A stretch of DNA of 64,000 nt from Pollutimonas sp963706785. GTDB taxonomy: Bacteria > Pseudomonadota > Gammaproteobacteria > Burkholderiales > Burkholderiaceae_B. The DNA is taken from the NCBI GenBank assembly GCA_963706785.1, contig CAVPNJ010000012.1, positions 62,001 to 126,000 of the forward strand, written 5' to 3'. The notes beneath the pieces are model-generated. The model did not search any database. It was given only the letters and a program-made list of their open reading frames with translations, and was not told where the DNA came from. Positions 51,442-59,881 of this stretch are shown piece after piece; position 1 is the first letter of the stretch; each line of letters opens with the position of its first letter. Position numbers and translations under genes: made by a program.

Positions 51442-52407
51442 TTAGTCAATATGAATGCCTGTGATATCGACGAAGGTACGCCATTTGGCCACCTCAGATT
51501 TGTGATAAACCGCCAAGTCATTAGGGGTGCCTCCGGCAATCTTCATCCCAATTTGCTCGGCCAGTTTGGCCATCTCGGCTGTCGCAAGCACGTGGTTTAC
51601 TTCCGTATTGAGTCGGGCGACCACATCCTTTGGCGTACCCTCCGGTGCGAAAAGCGCGAACCACACTACAAGCTGAGGATCCCGGATGTTGGATTCCGCA
51701 ATTGTCGGCGTATCAGGTAAAAATGGTGCTCGTTCCTCCGATGTCACCGCTATCGCCTTAAGTTTTCCGGATTTGATTAAGGGAAGTGAAGGGCCGATAT
51801 TTTCGAACGCATACTGAATTTGGCCGCTCATTAAATCGGTCATCATGCCACCGACATTGCTGTACTGCACTGTGGTCATATTGGCCTTTGCTTCCGTTTT
51901 GAGTAGCTCGGCCCAAACCCGTGCCGTGGTGTTGCTCGCTCCCAAGTTTACGGCGTCAGGTTTCGCTTGCGATTCTTCTATCAGTTCTTGCAAAGAGGAG
52001 GAAGGTGCTGTTGCATTCGCTACCAGTACCATGGGGAGTCGCCCCATCAACGCGACGGGCTTAAAATCTTTAATGGGGTCATACGGTAGTTTTCTATATA
52101 AGCTAGCGTTGGCCGCGAACGGGCCGTTAGTCGCCATAACTAAGGTGTACCCGTCGGGCCGTGCTCGAGCCACAGTGGACGATCCAATATTTCCACCGGC
52201 TCCGGGGCGGTTTTCGATCACGACTGGCTGGCCCAGCCGCTCGCCCAAACCCTTGGCAACCCCTCGACTCAATGTGTCGGTTGACGAACCGGCTCCAAAA
52301 GGTACCACTATACGAATGGGTTCGGCGGGGTAAGGCGCGGCATTGGATAGGCCGGGGTAAATCACTGGAAGCACACCCAAACAGAGAGCGACGAAAGATG
52401 TTTTCAT
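51442..52407 (-). CDS. Bug/TctC-family periplasmic receptor
   Basis: This 321-aa protein has a signal peptide (about residues 1-23, ending GLSNA-AP) and the Bug signatures YPAEPIRIVVPFGAGSSTDT, IENRPGAGGNIGSSTVARA and RPDGYTLVMATNG. It is 46 bp downstream of a TauD-type dioxygenase gene on the same strand, with an IclR regulator divergent. No TctAB pair is adjacent. It probably binds the dioxygenase substrate or a related organic acid. Confidence 0.92.
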   Translation of the reverse strand: MKTSFVALCLGVLPVIYPGLSNAAPYPAEPIRIVVPFGAGSSTDTLSRGVAKGLGERLGQPVVIENRPGAGGNIGSSTVARARPDGYTLVMATNGPFAANASLYRKLPYDPIKDFKPVALMGRLPMVLVANATAPSSSLQELIEESQAKPDAVNLGASNTTARVWAELLKTEAKANMTTVQYSNVGGMMTDLMSGQIQYAFENIGPSLPLIKSGKLKAIAVTSEERAPFLPDTPTIAESNIRDPQLVVWFALFAPEGTPKDVVARLNTEVNHVLATAEMAKLAEQIGMKIAGGTPNDLAVYHKSEVAKWRTFVDITGIHID

Positions 52408-52453
52408 TAGAACTTACTCAAAAGGATAGATTTCTCGGTAGGCAGAGCTGGGG

Positions 52454-53341
52454 TCATGTGGTTTGCACGGTAGGACCAACGTCCTGTACCGTTGCGCGTC
52501 GCATCGATCGCCTATAGCTTTCGTCGAACGGACGTCCGCGGTGCATGGTGTATCGGTTATCCCAGATCACTAAATCATTTTTGCGCCAGCGATGCCGATA
52601 GACGAAATCCGGCTTAGTTGCGAAAGCCATGAGTTCATCGATAAGCGCATCACTATCGGCTTGGCTAAAGCCGAAGATGCGGCTTATATGCGAAGCTAAA
52701 TAAAGCGACTTCCTTCCTGTATTAGCGTCCGTACGAACCAATGTCTGTGGCACCGGCGGCTGACGCAGCCTCCATTCTTCGGCTACGTTTTCCACGTCAA
52801 AGCCCGTTAGACCCCTTGAATGAAAGTAATCGTGTTCAGCGATCAAGTGGGCAATAGATGCTTTTTTTTCATCAGGTAAGGCGTCCCAAGCTGCACGCAT
52901 GTCGGCAAACTCTGTCATGCCACCTGCCGGGGCAATCTCTTGAGCTGAAAGCATCGATATACTTGCTGGAATCCGTTTAAACGAGCTATCCGTATGCCAT
53001 AGCTGATTGCTTATATTGATAAGACGCCGTAGATCGCCCTTGGACAACACCGACCCGGTTTCGTCCAGATTGGAAATGTCGGAAAGCTGTGGCTTCTCGA
53101 GCCGTCGCGGCTTGTCAGCGTTGTAGAGCGAAGCACCTACAGATATTTCAAGTGGGCCAAAATGGGCGGCGAAATCAAGTTGTTGAGCTTCGGTGAGAGG
53201 CTGATCCGGAAAGACCAGTACGCAATAGCGATCCAAGGCTGCCTTAATTTGCTTGAACGTATCAGTGCTCAGCTCTTTGCAGAGATCTACCCCAACGACC
53301 TCCGCAGCAAAGCCTTCGTTTACCGGGAAAACTGAAATCAT
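52454..53341 (-). CDS. TauD/TfdA-family Fe(II)/2-oxoglutarate dioxygenase
   Basis: This 295-aa enzyme has the iron triad H116, D118 (WHTDSSF) and H267 (NRYTMHRGRPF), and an Arg-rich C-terminal stretch RRSMRRATV for the 2-oxoglutarate carboxylate. Length and pattern fit the TfdA/TauD group, which oxidatively releases sulfite, phenols or alcohols from taurine, sulfate esters, 2,4-D or quaternary amines. Encoded with a Bug receptor and IclR regulator, it is likely the first catabolic step of a small module. The substrate is unknown. Confidence 0.9.
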   Translation of the reverse strand: MISVFPVNEGFAAEVVGVDLCKELSTDTFKQIKAALDRYCVLVFPDQPLTEAQQLDFAAHFGPLEISVGASLYNADKPRRLEKPQLSDISNLDETGSVLSKGDLRRLINISNQLWHTDSSFKRIPASISMLSAQEIAPAGGMTEFADMRAAWDALPDEKKASIAHLIAEHDYFHSRGLTGFDVENVAEEWRLRQPPVPQTLVRTDANTGRKSLYLASHISRIFGFSQADSDALIDELMAFATKPDFVYRHRWRKNDLVIWDNRYTMHRGRPFDESYRRSMRRATVQDVGPTVQTT

Positions 53342-53433
53342 TCAAAGCTCCTTAATTCTCTAGTACCGTCAAAACAATATGCGTTATATTTTCGCTAGTC
53401 GAAACTCTTTTCTAACAACGAATAAATTCTATT

Positions 53434-54237
53434 ATGCCTCACGATAAAATGATTCGAAAACAGGGTTTACCAGAAGCCAGTGATGAGTTCGTTGAGGCTT
53501 TTGCACGTGGGCTGGCTGTTATCAGAGCCTTCGGTCATTCGTCCAGGGTAATGACCCTCAGCGAAGTGGCCAAACGGGCAGAACTCAGTCCGGCCGGTGC
53601 GCGGCGCTTGTTACACACGCTGGTAAACCTTGGATATGCGCGTGTGGTTTCGAAGCGCTTCGAACTGACGCCTTTGGTGTTGGAGTTAGGTTTCGCTTAT
53701 CTGTCGTCTTTACCGTTGCGAGATATAGCGCGAAATGTCATCGACGAATTCGCCCGAGAGACTGGCGAAATTTGTACGCTCTCGTTGTTAGAGCGCAATG
53801 AAGTCGTATATATAGTCAGGGCGGAGGTGCGCAGCCCGTTAACTCGCAATATGGGCATTGGTGAGCGTCTTCCGGTCCACGCCACATCTAGCGGTCACAT
53901 TCTGCTTTGCGAACTCGAGCCGCATGCACTTGAAGAAATCTTGGCCACCGCGCCGTTTAAGCGCTATACGCCTTACACCCGTTGCGAAGCAGACCAGCTT
54001 CGCGATGCGGTGAAGTGCGCGCGCCAAAATGGGTGGGCCATGGCGATTGAGGAGTTGGAGTTAGGTGTCGGTGGTCTTGCTGTCCCAGTACGCGACGAGA
54101 CGGATGCGATCGTAGCCGCAGTTACCGTCAGCGTGAACCTCGCTCGTTATGACCAGCATGCTCTCATTCAACAGTTTTTGCCGCGATTGCAGGAAGTGGC
54201 GCGCGAAATCGGACGTGGACTCGGCAATACGCGTTAG
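53434..54237 (+). CDS. IclR-family regulator, PobR/PcaR-like
   Basis: This 267-aa protein has an N-terminal helix-turn-helix (VMTLSEVAKRAELSPAGARR) and the C-terminal IclR effector domain (TGEICTLSLLERNEVVYIVRA, LPVHATSSGHILL, GWAMAIEELELGVGGLAVPV). It resembles the PcaR/PobR subgroup that controls aromatic catabolism. It is divergent from the TauD-Bug pair with 92 bp between starts and is the probable regulator of that pair. Confidence 0.9.
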   Translation: MPHDKMIRKQGLPEASDEFVEAFARGLAVIRAFGHSSRVMTLSEVAKRAELSPAGARRLLHTLVNLGYARVVSKRFELTPLVLELGFAYLSSLPLRDIARNVIDEFARETGEICTLSLLERNEVVYIVRAEVRSPLTRNMGIGERLPVHATSSGHILLCELEPHALEEILATAPFKRYTPYTRCEADQLRDAVKCARQNGWAMAIEELELGVGGLAVPVRDETDAIVAAVTVSVNLARYDQHALIQQFLPRLQEVAREIGRGLGNTR

Positions 54238-54325
54238 CGGGCTTTGATCGTGCCACCTTCATTGAGATGACAGGCGATGCTCAGCGAGCAGCCGTCCTAT
54301 TGCGCAATGCGCGTGAATCGCCCCC

Positions 54326-55120
54326 CTAAAACGAACTGAAGGACGATAGATGCTTGGAAATATGCTGCGCCAGCTGCTTCAGTCTAGGAACCAGTGTTTC
54401 CACCAGAAGATCTTCGGTGATGATGAAGGACGGGCCGCTAATCGAAACGACAATTAGCTCCGAGTCGCCGCTCCACCGTATGGGCGTGGCGGCCGCGTTC
54501 ACGTCGGCATTCCACTCCCCTAACGACAGGCAAATGCCGTCCTCTTCGTATCGCTTGATCTCCCTTGCCAGTGCGTCTCAGTCCTTCGGGCTTACAACAG
54601 GTTCGTTCTTCTGTTTTAGCAAGTCCACCAAGTATTCACGCTCCTTTTCCGGCAGGGCCGCCAGGAAGGCTCTGCCGATCGACGTGTTCATGATCGGCAT
54701 GCGAATGCCGCGGCCCATTCGTAGAGTGAGGAGGGTATCGCTCGAACAGGCCTCGATATACAACATGGAAAGGCGGTCTCTGGTGGCCAGCGAAATCAGG
54801 GCGCCTGTCGACTCTGCGAGCGCTTGCAGGTGTGGCCGAGCGATGTCCGCAACGCGGAGGTTGGACAGCGCTGAGTAACCGAGGGCGAGCACCGATGGCC
54901 CCACGGAATACTGCCTTTTGCGCACGTCGTGTCGTAGGTATCCATTGTCGACCAAAGTCTTTGTCAGCCGGGACACCGTTGATTTGGGCAGCTCGGTAAG
55001 CCTTGCCAAGTCGCTGTTGGACATTCGCGGTTCACGGGCCGAAAAGCACCTGAGAATCTCTAGTCCGCGCGTGAGCGCCGCCACGTTCGGGGAAGGGTCG
55101 GGATTATCGTGTTCCGCCAT
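54326..55120 (-). pseudogene. IclR-family regulator interrupted by an in-frame TGA
   Basis: The minus-strand frame encodes a complete IclR protein of 264 codons. It has a helix-turn-helix (NSDLARLTELPKSTVSRLTK) and an effector domain, but codon 181 is TGA (54578-54580). The same frame continues without shift as DALAREIKRYEEDGICLS, then IVVSISGPSF, to TAG at 54326. A Trp codon (TGG) at that point would restore the family reading. Without the tail the effector domain is truncated by about a third. The gene is divergent from livJ, so loss could change control of the liv-amidase unit. A base-call error is the alternative. Confidence 0.85.
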
Positions 55121-55126
55121 GCGGAA
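55112..55126. promoter_or_regulatory. 15-bp palindrome over the IclR start codon
   Basis: TTCCGC-CAT-GCGGAA is a perfect 6-bp inverted repeat with a 3-bp spacer, and the spacer is the start codon of the minus-strand IclR gene. Size and symmetry resemble IclR-family operators, so it may be an autoregulatory site. No second copy was noticed in the gap to livJ. Confidence 0.35.
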
Positions 55127-55259
55127 TAGCCTCCTTTTGTTATCCGTTCGGTGGAATCAAACGTCGATATACTACAGCAGCCCGGGCACAGGACATCACC
55201 GATAAGAATAAGTGCCCGTACGTGACGAACGTTTCTCTTTCGAATAATTGGAGACTAAA

Positions 55260-56441
55260 ATGAAAATGAAAGTTAAGTTCCTGAAAGTCGGCCTGGTAGC
55301 CGCGCTGACTGCATCTGCCTTCTCGATGCCTGCCATGGCGCAGGTAAAGATCGGCGTCGTTAACAGTCTGTCCGGCAACTTCGCCGCATTCGGTTCCCGT
55401 TACAACACCGGTATGCTGGTCGCCCTAGAGGAAATCAATGCGAACGGCGGCATTAATGGCCAGAAGCTGGAACTCGTCACTCAGGACGATCGTTCCGATG
55501 CGCAGAGCGCACTGGCGGCGCTCGAATCGCTGAACAAACAAGGCGTTCCGCTAGTCATCGGCTCTTACGCCTCGGGCATCACCGGCCCGCTGTCCAAAGT
55601 CGCGACTCGCCAAAAGGTTCCCCTGATCGTGCTGGGCAGCGCCGACGACTCCATCACAAAGCCGGGCTCGGACTGGGTCTTCCGCGCAAAACACAATTCC
55701 ACCATCGTCGCCAATGTCTACTTTGACTATTTCGACAACCTGCGCCAGAAGCATCCCGAGCTTAAAAAGATTGCCGTGATGCACGGCAATGGCGCATGGC
55801 CGACCTCAGTCAGTGAAGAGGGCGTCCGACAGGCACAGAAGCGAGGTTATGAACTTGTCGGTAAGCAAGCGTACGATCAAGGCACGACAGATTTCCGCCC
55901 CATACTTAACAAATTTCGTTCGTCCAACCCCGAGATCCTGCTGACGAGCTCTTATGCTGACGATGGCATTGCCATTGCCCGCCAGATCAAGGAAGTCGGG
56001 CTGAATACGAAAGTCGTGGCCATCGACACGGCCTCATCGATGATCAGCTTCGTTCAGCAAGTTGGCGATCAGGCCGAGAACATCGTGTCGGCCGTCAGCT
56101 GGAGCCCCGACGTCAAGTACGAAGGTACGCCAGAGCTCTATCAGCGCCTGAAGGCCAAGGCTAAGGAAGAGCCTTCATTCTACGAGGCGGAAGGTTACCT
56201 GGCCCTGACCGTCGCAGCCGATGCCATGCGTCGCGCAGGTTCGCTAGATCGCGAGAAGGTACGTGACGCGCTCGCAAAGACAGACCTCAAGACGCCCGTG
56301 ACTGATGTCACCTTCAAAGCCTTTGACGGCTTCAAGGGCCAGAACCCCATCAAGAGCGTCATCATCCAGATTCAAGATGGCAAGCACGTGACCGTGTTCC
56401 CGGAAAATCTTGCATCGCAGGCAGCCAAGCTTACCAACTAA
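55260..56441 (+). CDS. livJ: Branched-chain-type ABC substrate-binding protein
   Basis: The ATG at 55260, preceded by TTGGAGA, gives a 393-aa exported receptor. The signal peptide ends near PAMA-QVKIGV, and the type I periplasmic fold shows NSLSGNFAAFGSRYNTGM, ALEEINANGGINGQKLEL and DDRSDAQSALAALESL. It belongs to the Leu/Ile/Val-amide-urea receptor group. It is the first gene of a complete liv set followed by an amidase, so the ligand may be an amide rather than a branched-chain amino acid. The symbol reflects type only. Confidence 0.92.
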   Translation: MKMKVKFLKVGLVAALTASAFSMPAMAQVKIGVVNSLSGNFAAFGSRYNTGMLVALEEINANGGINGQKLELVTQDDRSDAQSALAALESLNKQGVPLVIGSYASGITGPLSKVATRQKVPLIVLGSADDSITKPGSDWVFRAKHNSTIVANVYFDYFDNLRQKHPELKKIAVMHGNGAWPTSVSEEGVRQAQKRGYELVGKQAYDQGTTDFRPILNKFRSSNPEILLTSSYADDGIAIARQIKEVGLNTKVVAIDTASSMISFVQQVGDQAENIVSAVSWSPDVKYEGTPELYQRLKAKAKEEPSFYEAEGYLALTVAADAMRRAGSLDREKVRDALAKTDLKTPVTDVTFKAFDGFKGQNPIKSVIIQIQDGKHVTVFPENLASQAAKLTN

Positions 56442-56555
56442 CGGTATGTAAAACCTGAGACGCATGTCGGCCCGAGCCGACATGCGCACCCTGTTTTTTT
56501 TGAAGAGCGCCGCTCGAAACACTGCCGGCCTCGTCTCGTTGGCCAAAGGTCTTCC

Positions 56556-57440
56556 ATGTTTGATTACGTTTCATTCTTTCAGAACCTCTCCAACGGGGTA
56601 CTGATAGGAGCCGTCTACGCCTTGATCGGCGTCGGGCTTACCTTGGTTTTTGGCGTGATGCGAACCATCAATTTCGCCCACGGCGATTTTGTGGTTCTCG
56701 GTATGTACTTCGCCGTGGTGCTCAATGGCGCATTTGGGTGGGACCCGTATCTGACACTGGTACTTGCCATTCCGCTGGGCTTCATCGTAGGCGCCTCGCT
56801 ACAGAAATTCGTGCTGGCGCGGGTTATCGATGCCAAGCCCGAAACCATGATGCTGGCGACACTGGGTGTCTCGTTGGTCATTGGTAATTTGCTGCTGTTG
56901 GCGTTCGGCGGGGAACCCAAGTCGGTGAATATGCCGTACGCAGCCAGCACGCTGGCACTGGGCGAAATCCGAATTTCTATCGTCCTCCTCTATGCAGGCC
57001 TCGCCACGCTCGGCGTGATCGTCGCGCTGTATCTGCTGCTGAATAAAACGGAAGTGGGTCGAGCCATCAAGGCGACGGCCGAGAACCGTCTGGGCGCTGA
57101 ATTGGTGGGAATTAATACGAAGAAAATTCAGGCCATCGTTTTTGGTCTGGGTATGGCGCTCGCGGTTACGGCCGGCGTGTCCCTGATTCCGCTGCTGTTC
57201 GCGTCACCAGCTACCACCGGTGCATTGTTTACGCTTAAGGCTTTTGTCGTGACCGTATTGGGCGGCCTGGGACATATCGGTGCTGCCATTATTGGCGGAT
57301 TGCTGCTTGGTGTGGTCGAAGTGATGGGCGCTTCGTACCTGGATTCCGCTTATCGCGATGCCTACGGCCTTCTGGTGTTCGTTGTCGTGTTGTTGGTCAA
57401 GCCCGAAGGGCTTTTTGGTAAATCGGTGAAAAGAGTATGA
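56556..57440 (+). CDS. livH: Branched-chain-type ABC permease LivH
   Basis: This 294-aa permease has about eight helices and the family blocks NGVLIGAVYALIGVGLTLVFG, NFAHGDFVVLGMY, TAENRLGAELVGINTKKI and LGGLGHIGAAIIGG. It forms the membrane channel with LivM. Its stop overlaps the livM start by 4 bp. Confidence 0.94.
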   Translation: MFDYVSFFQNLSNGVLIGAVYALIGVGLTLVFGVMRTINFAHGDFVVLGMYFAVVLNGAFGWDPYLTLVLAIPLGFIVGASLQKFVLARVIDAKPETMMLATLGVSLVIGNLLLLAFGGEPKSVNMPYAASTLALGEIRISIVLLYAGLATLGVIVALYLLLNKTEVGRAIKATAENRLGAELVGINTKKIQAIVFGLGMALAVTAGVSLIPLLFASPATTGALFTLKAFVVTVLGGLGHIGAAIIGGLLLGVVEVMGASYLDSAYRDAYGLLVFVVVLLVKPEGLFGKSVKRV

Positions 57441-58384
57441 GCAAGCATATGCTGTTTCTAGCAGGGCTGGTTGTCCTTGCCGCCCTTTATCCCATGATGC
57501 TATCGGCCTATGTAACAGTCGGGATCACCGTGCTGCTTTTCACCGGCTGGGCAACATCGTGGAATTTGCTGGGCGGATGGGCCGGCCAGCTAAGCTTAGG
57601 ACATGCCAGCTTTGTCGGCCTGGGCGCTTACATCGTTGCCATCGGCAGCTCGCAGTTTGGTCTGGCTCCGTGGTGGTCGATTTTAATCGCGATGGCCGTC
57701 GCGGGCGTCTTGGCCGCCATCTGGGGAAAGCTCACGTTTGGTCTGCGCGGCCCGTATTTCAGCTTGTCGACCATTGCTATTGCCGAGATCATGCGGTTGG
57801 TGGCAATCAATGAAGGGTGGCTCACCGGTGGCGCTTCCGGAGTCTTTATCGACGCCCTGCCAGAGCCCTTTGGAATTGACTTGTTCGACAAGACGACTCA
57901 ATACTATATGGCGCTGTTCTATGCAGCGATCACCATTGCCATCACGATCCTTATTTCAACAAGACGATTCGGCTTTCAGCTCAAAGCCGTAAGAGACAAC
58001 GAAGAAGCGGCAATGGCAGCGGGCATCGATCCCACCGTGATCAAGCTGAAGGCGTTTGTCCTGTCGGGAGTCCTCACCGCCCTGGGCGGCGGCATCTACG
58101 GCATCTTCCTATCGTTCATCGAACCGCACATCATCTTCAATCTGCTCCTGTCCATTCAGATCGCATTAACCGTAATCATCGGCGGTCGCGGCACGATTTG
58201 GGGGCCGGCCGCTGGTGCTGCACTGCTCGTGGTGTCCGGAGAAGTATTCAGAACCGCCTTCGCCCAGGCCAATTTGCTGGTCTATGGCGTGTTGATTTTG
58301 GTCGTTATTCTTGTGCTGCCACGCGGAATCGTCGGCGAGTATGTGCATAAGCTGGTCAGGAGGAAATATGCAAACCGTGCTTAA
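57437..58384 (+). CDS. livM: Branched-chain-type ABC permease LivM
   Basis: This 315-aa permease has about ten helices and the blocks NLLGGWAGQLSLGHASFVGL, GLRGPYFSLSTIAIAEIMRL, AVRDNEEAAMAAGIDPTVIK and IGGRGTIWGPAAGAALL. It partners LivH. It overlaps the livG start by 17 bp, so all five transporter genes are tightly coupled. Confidence 0.94.
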   Translation: MSKHMLFLAGLVVLAALYPMMLSAYVTVGITVLLFTGWATSWNLLGGWAGQLSLGHASFVGLGAYIVAIGSSQFGLAPWWSILIAMAVAGVLAAIWGKLTFGLRGPYFSLSTIAIAEIMRLVAINEGWLTGGASGVFIDALPEPFGIDLFDKTTQYYMALFYAAITIAITILISTRRFGFQLKAVRDNEEAAMAAGIDPTVIKLKAFVLSGVLTALGGGIYGIFLSFIEPHIIFNLLLSIQIALTVIIGGRGTIWGPAAGAALLVVSGEVFRTAFAQANLLVYGVLILVVILVLPRGIVGEYVHKLVRRKYANRA

Positions 58385-59084
58385 GGCAGACAGCATCAAG
58401 GTCCAATATGGCGGACTGATCGCCGTGAACAACGTATCCCTGTCCCTTGAAAAAGGTCAGGTGCTTGGATTGATCGGACCGAACGGAGCCGGGAAATCGA
58501 CATTGTTCAATGCAATTACTGGATTCGCTCCCGTTAGATCGGGCAATGTGACCTTCCTCGATCAGGACGTTACGGATGCGCCCCCGTATGTGCGGACACG
58601 CAACGGAATGGGGCGCACCTTCCAGACAGAAAGGCCCTACGAGGATCTGACCGTACTCGAGAATGTATTGGTTGCAGCCTTCCTGAAAAATCCCAAACGC
58701 AAGGACGCTGAGCGGGTGGCCATGTCAGCGCTCGAGAAAGTCGGTCTGCAGGACCGGGCGAATCAGCTTTCCTCTGACCTGAATCTTGCAAGACTACGGC
58801 GACTGGAACTCGCCAAGGCGCTCGCCCTCGATCCCCAGGTCTTATTCCTGGATGAAATCATGGCAGGGCTGAACCCGCCGGCCTTGAAGGAGATGATCGA
58901 ATTCCTTCGCACGCTGACCGCTACGGGCATGTCCATCGTCATGGTGGAGCACATCATGGAGGCCATCATTCAGCTTGCAGACCACGTCATTGTTCTGGCC
59001 AGCGGAAACAAAATTGCGGAAGGATCGGCCTCTGACGTCATTAGTGATGAGCGGGTCATCGAGGCTTATCTGGGGACGGACTAA
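58368..59084 (+). CDS. livG: Branched-chain-type ABC ATPase LivG
   Basis: The ATG at 58368, with AGGAGG just upstream, gives 238 aa. Walker A is GPNGAGKST and Walker B VLFLDEIMAGLNP, with switch His in VMVEHIM. The signature region reads LNLARLRRLELAKAL in place of a canonical LSGGQ, a variation common in LivG-like ATPases. It energises the importer together with LivF. Confidence 0.93.
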   Translation: MQTVLKADSIKVQYGGLIAVNNVSLSLEKGQVLGLIGPNGAGKSTLFNAITGFAPVRSGNVTFLDQDVTDAPPYVRTRNGMGRTFQTERPYEDLTVLENVLVAAFLKNPKRKDAERVAMSALEKVGLQDRANQLSSDLNLARLRRLELAKALALDPQVLFLDEIMAGLNPPALKEMIEFLRTLTATGMSIVMVEHIMEAIIQLADHVIVLASGNKIAEGSASDVISDERVIEAYLGTD

Positions 59085-59089
59085 ATAAT

Positions 59090-59815
59090 ATGAACAGTGT
59101 TGATGAAGTCGTATTGAAGGTCGAGGGCGTCGATCTCGGATACAGCGCTCTCCAAGTCGTTTTCGACGTTTCCCTGGAGGTCCGAAAGAAGGAATTGGTG
59201 GGGCTGGTCGGCGGCAACGGCAGCGGCAAATCCACCATATTGCGTGCGGTCTCAGGCATGATCAAGCCTTGGGAGGGCAGCATCCTTTTCAAGGGCGAGG
59301 AAATATCGGGACTTGAGCCATACCAAATGGCAGAGCGGGGATTGGCGCATGTGCCTATGGGCCGGCAGCTCTTTCCCAACCTCACGGTAAAGGACAACAT
59401 CCTGCTTGGCAGTTATTTGCCGCGTCTGCGCGCTAACCGCGAGCGGAATCTCGAGAAGGTCTTTTCGCTGTTTCCTGACGTCAAGAAGTTTTCTAACACG
59501 GAAGCGGGTGCGCTTTCCGGCGGTCAACAGCAGATGGTGGCCATCGGCCGCGCCCTGATGCTTGAGCCAGATCTTCTTATCATGGACGAGCCCAGCCTCG
59601 GCTTGTCTCCCCTGTATGTAAAGCAGGTTATGCAAGCAATTCGACAAGTAGCAGATCTCGGCTTTCCGGTGCTACTTGTAGAGCAAAATATCAAGCAGGT
59701 GCTTCAGTTTAGCCATCGCACTTACGTATTGGAAAACGGCCGATTGGTACTGCAAGGGCCGTCGTCCGAACTGGAAGGCCACCCCATGATCAGGAAGGCA
59801 TACTTGGGTCTGTAA
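59090..59815 (+). CDS. livF: Branched-chain-type ABC ATPase LivF
   Basis: This 241-aa ATPase has Walker A GGNGSGKST, signature LSGGQQQMVAIGRALM, Walker B LLIMDEPSLGLSP and the Q-loop region FKGEEISGLEPYQMAERG. It lies 5 bp after livG. The 63-bp gap to the amidase gene is small enough for one transcript. Confidence 0.94.
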   Translation: MNSVDEVVLKVEGVDLGYSALQVVFDVSLEVRKKELVGLVGGNGSGKSTILRAVSGMIKPWEGSILFKGEEISGLEPYQMAERGLAHVPMGRQLFPNLTVKDNILLGSYLPRLRANRERNLEKVFSLFPDVKKFSNTEAGALSGGQQQMVAIGRALMLEPDLLIMDEPSLGLSPLYVKQVMQAIRQVADLGFPVLLVEQNIKQVLQFSHRTYVLENGRLVLQGPSSELEGHPMIRKAYLGL

Positions 59816-59881
59816 GCAACCCTAAAAGCGGTCCGTAAACGCACGCTATGTGCAATTGAATACGTAGTTCGGAGAAAAGTG

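Noticed and set aside
51286..51720. Plus-strand open frame of 144 codons after msrA
   Set aside because: More than half overlaps the C-terminus of the minus-strand Bug receptor, and the translation resembles nothing known.
54578..54580. Selenocysteine read at the TGA in the IclR gene
   Set aside because: The expected residue is Trp in a regulatory domain, no SECIS-like hairpin is evident directly after the codon, and regulators of this family are not selenoproteins.
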